In this document: in pieces, positions 32,576 through 34,111 of the stretch
Layout of the letters: the number at the start of each line of letters is the position of its first letter
How positions within the stretch are numbered: the first letter of the stretch is position 1
NCBI GenBank assembly: GCA_902779445.1
Contig: CACZBM010000006.1
Coordinates: forward strand, 79,388-113,498
From: an uncultured Lachnospiraceae bacterium
GTDB taxonomy: Bacteria; Bacillota; Clostridia; Lachnospirales; Lachnospiraceae
Direction of reading: 5' to 3'
Length of the DNA stretch: 34,111 nt
Made by a program: the position numbers and the translations under genes
The notes under the pieces: model-generated
The model's input: only the letters and a program-made list of their open reading frames with translations
Told to the model about the DNA's origin: nothing
Databases searched by the model: none

Positions 32576-33901
32576 CTAGAATTCTATGCTCATCAGGCAC
32601 TGGTTCACGATGGATTCCAGCTCTTCCTGTCTGCCGCTTACGTTTGTGGTTACTTCGCCCATCTTCTGTACATAGGAGTAAAGTGATTCCAGAGACTCGT
32701 TTCCGTCGATGATACTCTTTCCTATGCCGCTCTTCCAGCTCGCATATCTCTCATCAACGAACTTGTCGATCCTGCCGTCCTCGATCATCCTGTCTGCAAG
32801 GAGCAGTCCGAGTGCGAATCCGTCCATTCCGGCGATGTGCGCAAGAGCTGTATCCTCAAGAGTGAAGGATCCTCTTCTCTGCTTACTGTCGAAGTTCAGA
32901 CCACCTGTGGTGAATCCGCCTGCCTTCAGTATTTCATACATTGCATATCCTGCTCCGTATACGTCTGTCGGGAACTGGTCTGTATCCCATCCGAGGAGCA
33001 TGTCGCCCTGGTTCGCGTCAACTGAGCCGAATACGCCGTTCACTCTTGCCACACGAAGCTCATGCTGCATTGTGTGTCCTGCAAGGGTCGCATGGTTGGT
33101 CTCGATATTGAGCCTGAAGCGATCCATAAGGCCATATGCGCGAAGGAAGTTTACACAGGTAGCTGCGTCAAAGTCATACTGGTGCTTTGTAGGCTCCTTC
33201 GGCTTGGGCTCGATATAGAAAGGTCCTGTAAATCCGATCTTGTCTGCGTGGGCGATGAGCATCTTGAAGAGTCTTGCGATGTTATCAAGCTCCAGACCCA
33301 TATCTGTGTTAAGAAGTGTCTCATATCCTTCACGTCCGCCCCAGCATGTATATCCGGCGCCGTCCAGCTCCTTTGTAGCCTCAAGCGCTGCCTTTAACTG
33401 AGCTGCCGCATAAGCGAAAGCATCCGCATTGGGAGCTGTTCCCGCACCATGCATGTAACGGGGATTATTAAAGAGATTTGCAGTACCCCAAAGGAGCTTT
33501 TTGCCGCTCTCTTTCTGCTTTTTCTTTAAAACATCCACCATCACATCGAGGTTTTCGGTACTCTCGTCGATATTTCTTCCTTCGGGAGCGAGATCCCTGT
33601 CGTGGAAGCAGTAGTAATCTATACCGAGCTTATCCATGAACTCGAATCCTGCATCAGCCTTTGCCTTTGCAAGGTCCATTGCCTCTTTATTTCCGAAAGA
33701 TTTATCCATCGTGGGTGAACCGAACATATCAAGTCCGTTTGCACAGAGGGTGTGCCACCATGCCATACCGAACTTCAGCTGTTCCCGCATGGTCTTTCCT
33801 GCTACAACCCTGTCAGGATCATAATACTTGAATGCGAAGGGATTGGTGCTCTTGGGTCCTTCGTATTTAACCCTTGGAACATTCTTAAAATAATCGCTCA
33901 A
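32576..33901 (-). CDS. xylA: Xylose isomerase
   Basis: A 441-residue class II xylose isomerase, converting D-xylose to D-xylulose with two divalent metals. Catalytic and metal-site segments are all present: CFHDRD (active His), [37 protein letters not shown] and DANQGD. The start is set at TTG 33901 (giving [15 protein letters not shown], the family's usual N-terminus), because AGGAGG lies 9 nt upstream. An in-frame ATG at 33937 lies upstream of that site and would add 12 unrelated residues. No xylulokinase or xylose regulator is adjacent. The broken aminotransferase follows on the same strand. Confidence 0.95.
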   Translation of the reverse strand: MSDYFKNVPRVKYEGPKSTNPFAFKYYDPDRVVAGKTMREQLKFGMAWWHTLCANGLDMFGSPTMDKSFGNKEAMDLAKAKADAGFEFMDKLGIDYYCFHDRDLAPEGRNIDESTENLDVMVDVLKKKQKESGKKLLWGTANLFNNPRYMHGAGTAPNADAFAYAAAQLKAALEATKELDGAGYTCWGGREGYETLLNTDMGLELDNIARLFKMLIAHADKIGFTGPFYIEPKPKEPTKHQYDFDAATCVNFLRAYGLMDRFRLNIETNHATLAGHTMQHELRVARVNGVFGSVDANQGDMLLGWDTDQFPTDVYGAGYAMYEILKAGGFTTGGLNFDSKQRRGSFTLEDTALAHIAGMDGFALGLLLADRMIEDGRIDKFVDERYASWKSGIGKSIIDGNESLESLYSYVQKMGEVTTNVSGRQEELESIVNQCLMSIEF

Positions 33902-33955
33902 TTTTTTGTACCTCCTGATTATAATAATTGATAACAAAGGGAAAAAGCTTTAAAT

Positions 33956-33984
33956 ATAATACGCTAATTACTTCAATTTGTCAT
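33956..33984 (-). promoter_or_regulatory. Probable promoter of xylA
   Basis: On the minus strand ATGACA (33984..33979) and TATTAT (33961..33956) are spaced 17 bp apart, giving a leader of about 48 nt. Its -35 lies on the same bases as the -35 of the rightward promoter at 33978-34006. Confidence 0.5.
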
Positions 33985-34006
33985 CAGCGGAAAGAAACCT
34001 TATAAT
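33978..34006 (+). promoter_or_regulatory. Strong promoter of the right-edge gene
   Basis: TTGTCA (33978-33983) and TATAAT (34001-34006) are spaced exactly 17 bp apart. The expected start of transcription, 34013-34014, coincides with the ATG. Confidence 0.75.
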
Positions 34007-34013
34007 CTATTGT

Positions 34014-34111
34014 ATGATCGCATTCAGGATAAAAAATATCAAGCAATTCATGAACCTTCTTTTTACCACTGATGTCTTTGATGGATTCACATTGGAAGAC
34101 GGTGTGATAAA
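34014..34111 (+). CDS. Right-edge gene start, DUF5721-like (partial)
   Basis: Only 32 codons are in the window: MIAFRIKNIKQFMNLLFTTD followed by VFDGFTLEDGVI. It resembles the N-terminus of a small Lachnospiraceae family that I associate with DUF5721; this is memory-based. There is no ribosome binding site, and the promoter -10 ends 7 nt before the ATG, so the mRNA is probably leaderless. The gene continues past the window. Confidence 0.6.
   Translation, partial: MIAFRIKNIKQFMNLLFTTDVFDGFTLEDGVI

Overview
The window looks like a chromosomal segment of a low-to-moderate GC Gram-positive gut or rumen bacterium, most likely Lachnospiraceae (Butyrivibrio/Lachnospira-like). The reasons are gene content (iron alcohol dehydrogenase, xylA beginning on TTG, a right-edge gene like a small Lachnospiraceae family), strong AGGAGG-type ribosome binding sites, TATAAT promoters and protein style. 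The placement is recognition from memory, not a database result.

Left flank (1-6.7 kb): ordinary chromosome. It holds an iron alcohol dehydrogenase, a NudC-type Nudix hydrolase coupled to an unlisted 57-residue membrane protein, a HAD hydrolase split by one extra G, tRNA-Thr(GGT) with a clear terminator, an EAL phosphodiesterase, a Fic protein with a 17-bp perfect inverted repeat just upstream, and an MTAP/PNP-like phosphorylase. An interspersed repeat (GTCATCCTGAGCGAAGCG type) fills the gaps here and returns at 31.1 kb, but I did not see it between 3.5 and 31.1 kb.

Central island (6.7-29.6 kb): the unusual part. It contains (i) two MATE-type transporters that each end in a GHKL/HATPase domain; (ii) two stand-alone adenylation-carrier-condensation (A-T-C) proteins of about 950 residues; (iii) three DUF6056/GT-C-like membrane proteins, two of them tandem duplicates that carry a degenerate FkbM-methyltransferase-like tail; (iv) a GtrB/ArnC-like glycosyltransferase overlapping a ChbG/YdjC deacetylase and followed by an SDR epimerase/dehydratase; (v) an adaptor plus FtsX-type permease whose likely ATPase lies 13 kb away. 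Short gaps, overlapping stops and paired divergent promoters tie these together. My hypothesis is one system that activates an acyl or aminoacyl-like unit, builds a polyprenyl-linked amino sugar, and decorates or exports an envelope glycoconjugate. The chemistry is inferred.

Right flank (29.6-34.1 kb): a ComEA-like lipoprotein directly coupled to an OmpR-family response regulator, a DegT/DnrJ aminotransferase broken by an exact 10-bp tandem duplication, xylose isomerase, and the start of a probably leaderless gene. The xylA gene and this last gene appear to be read from back-to-back promoters that share a -35 element.
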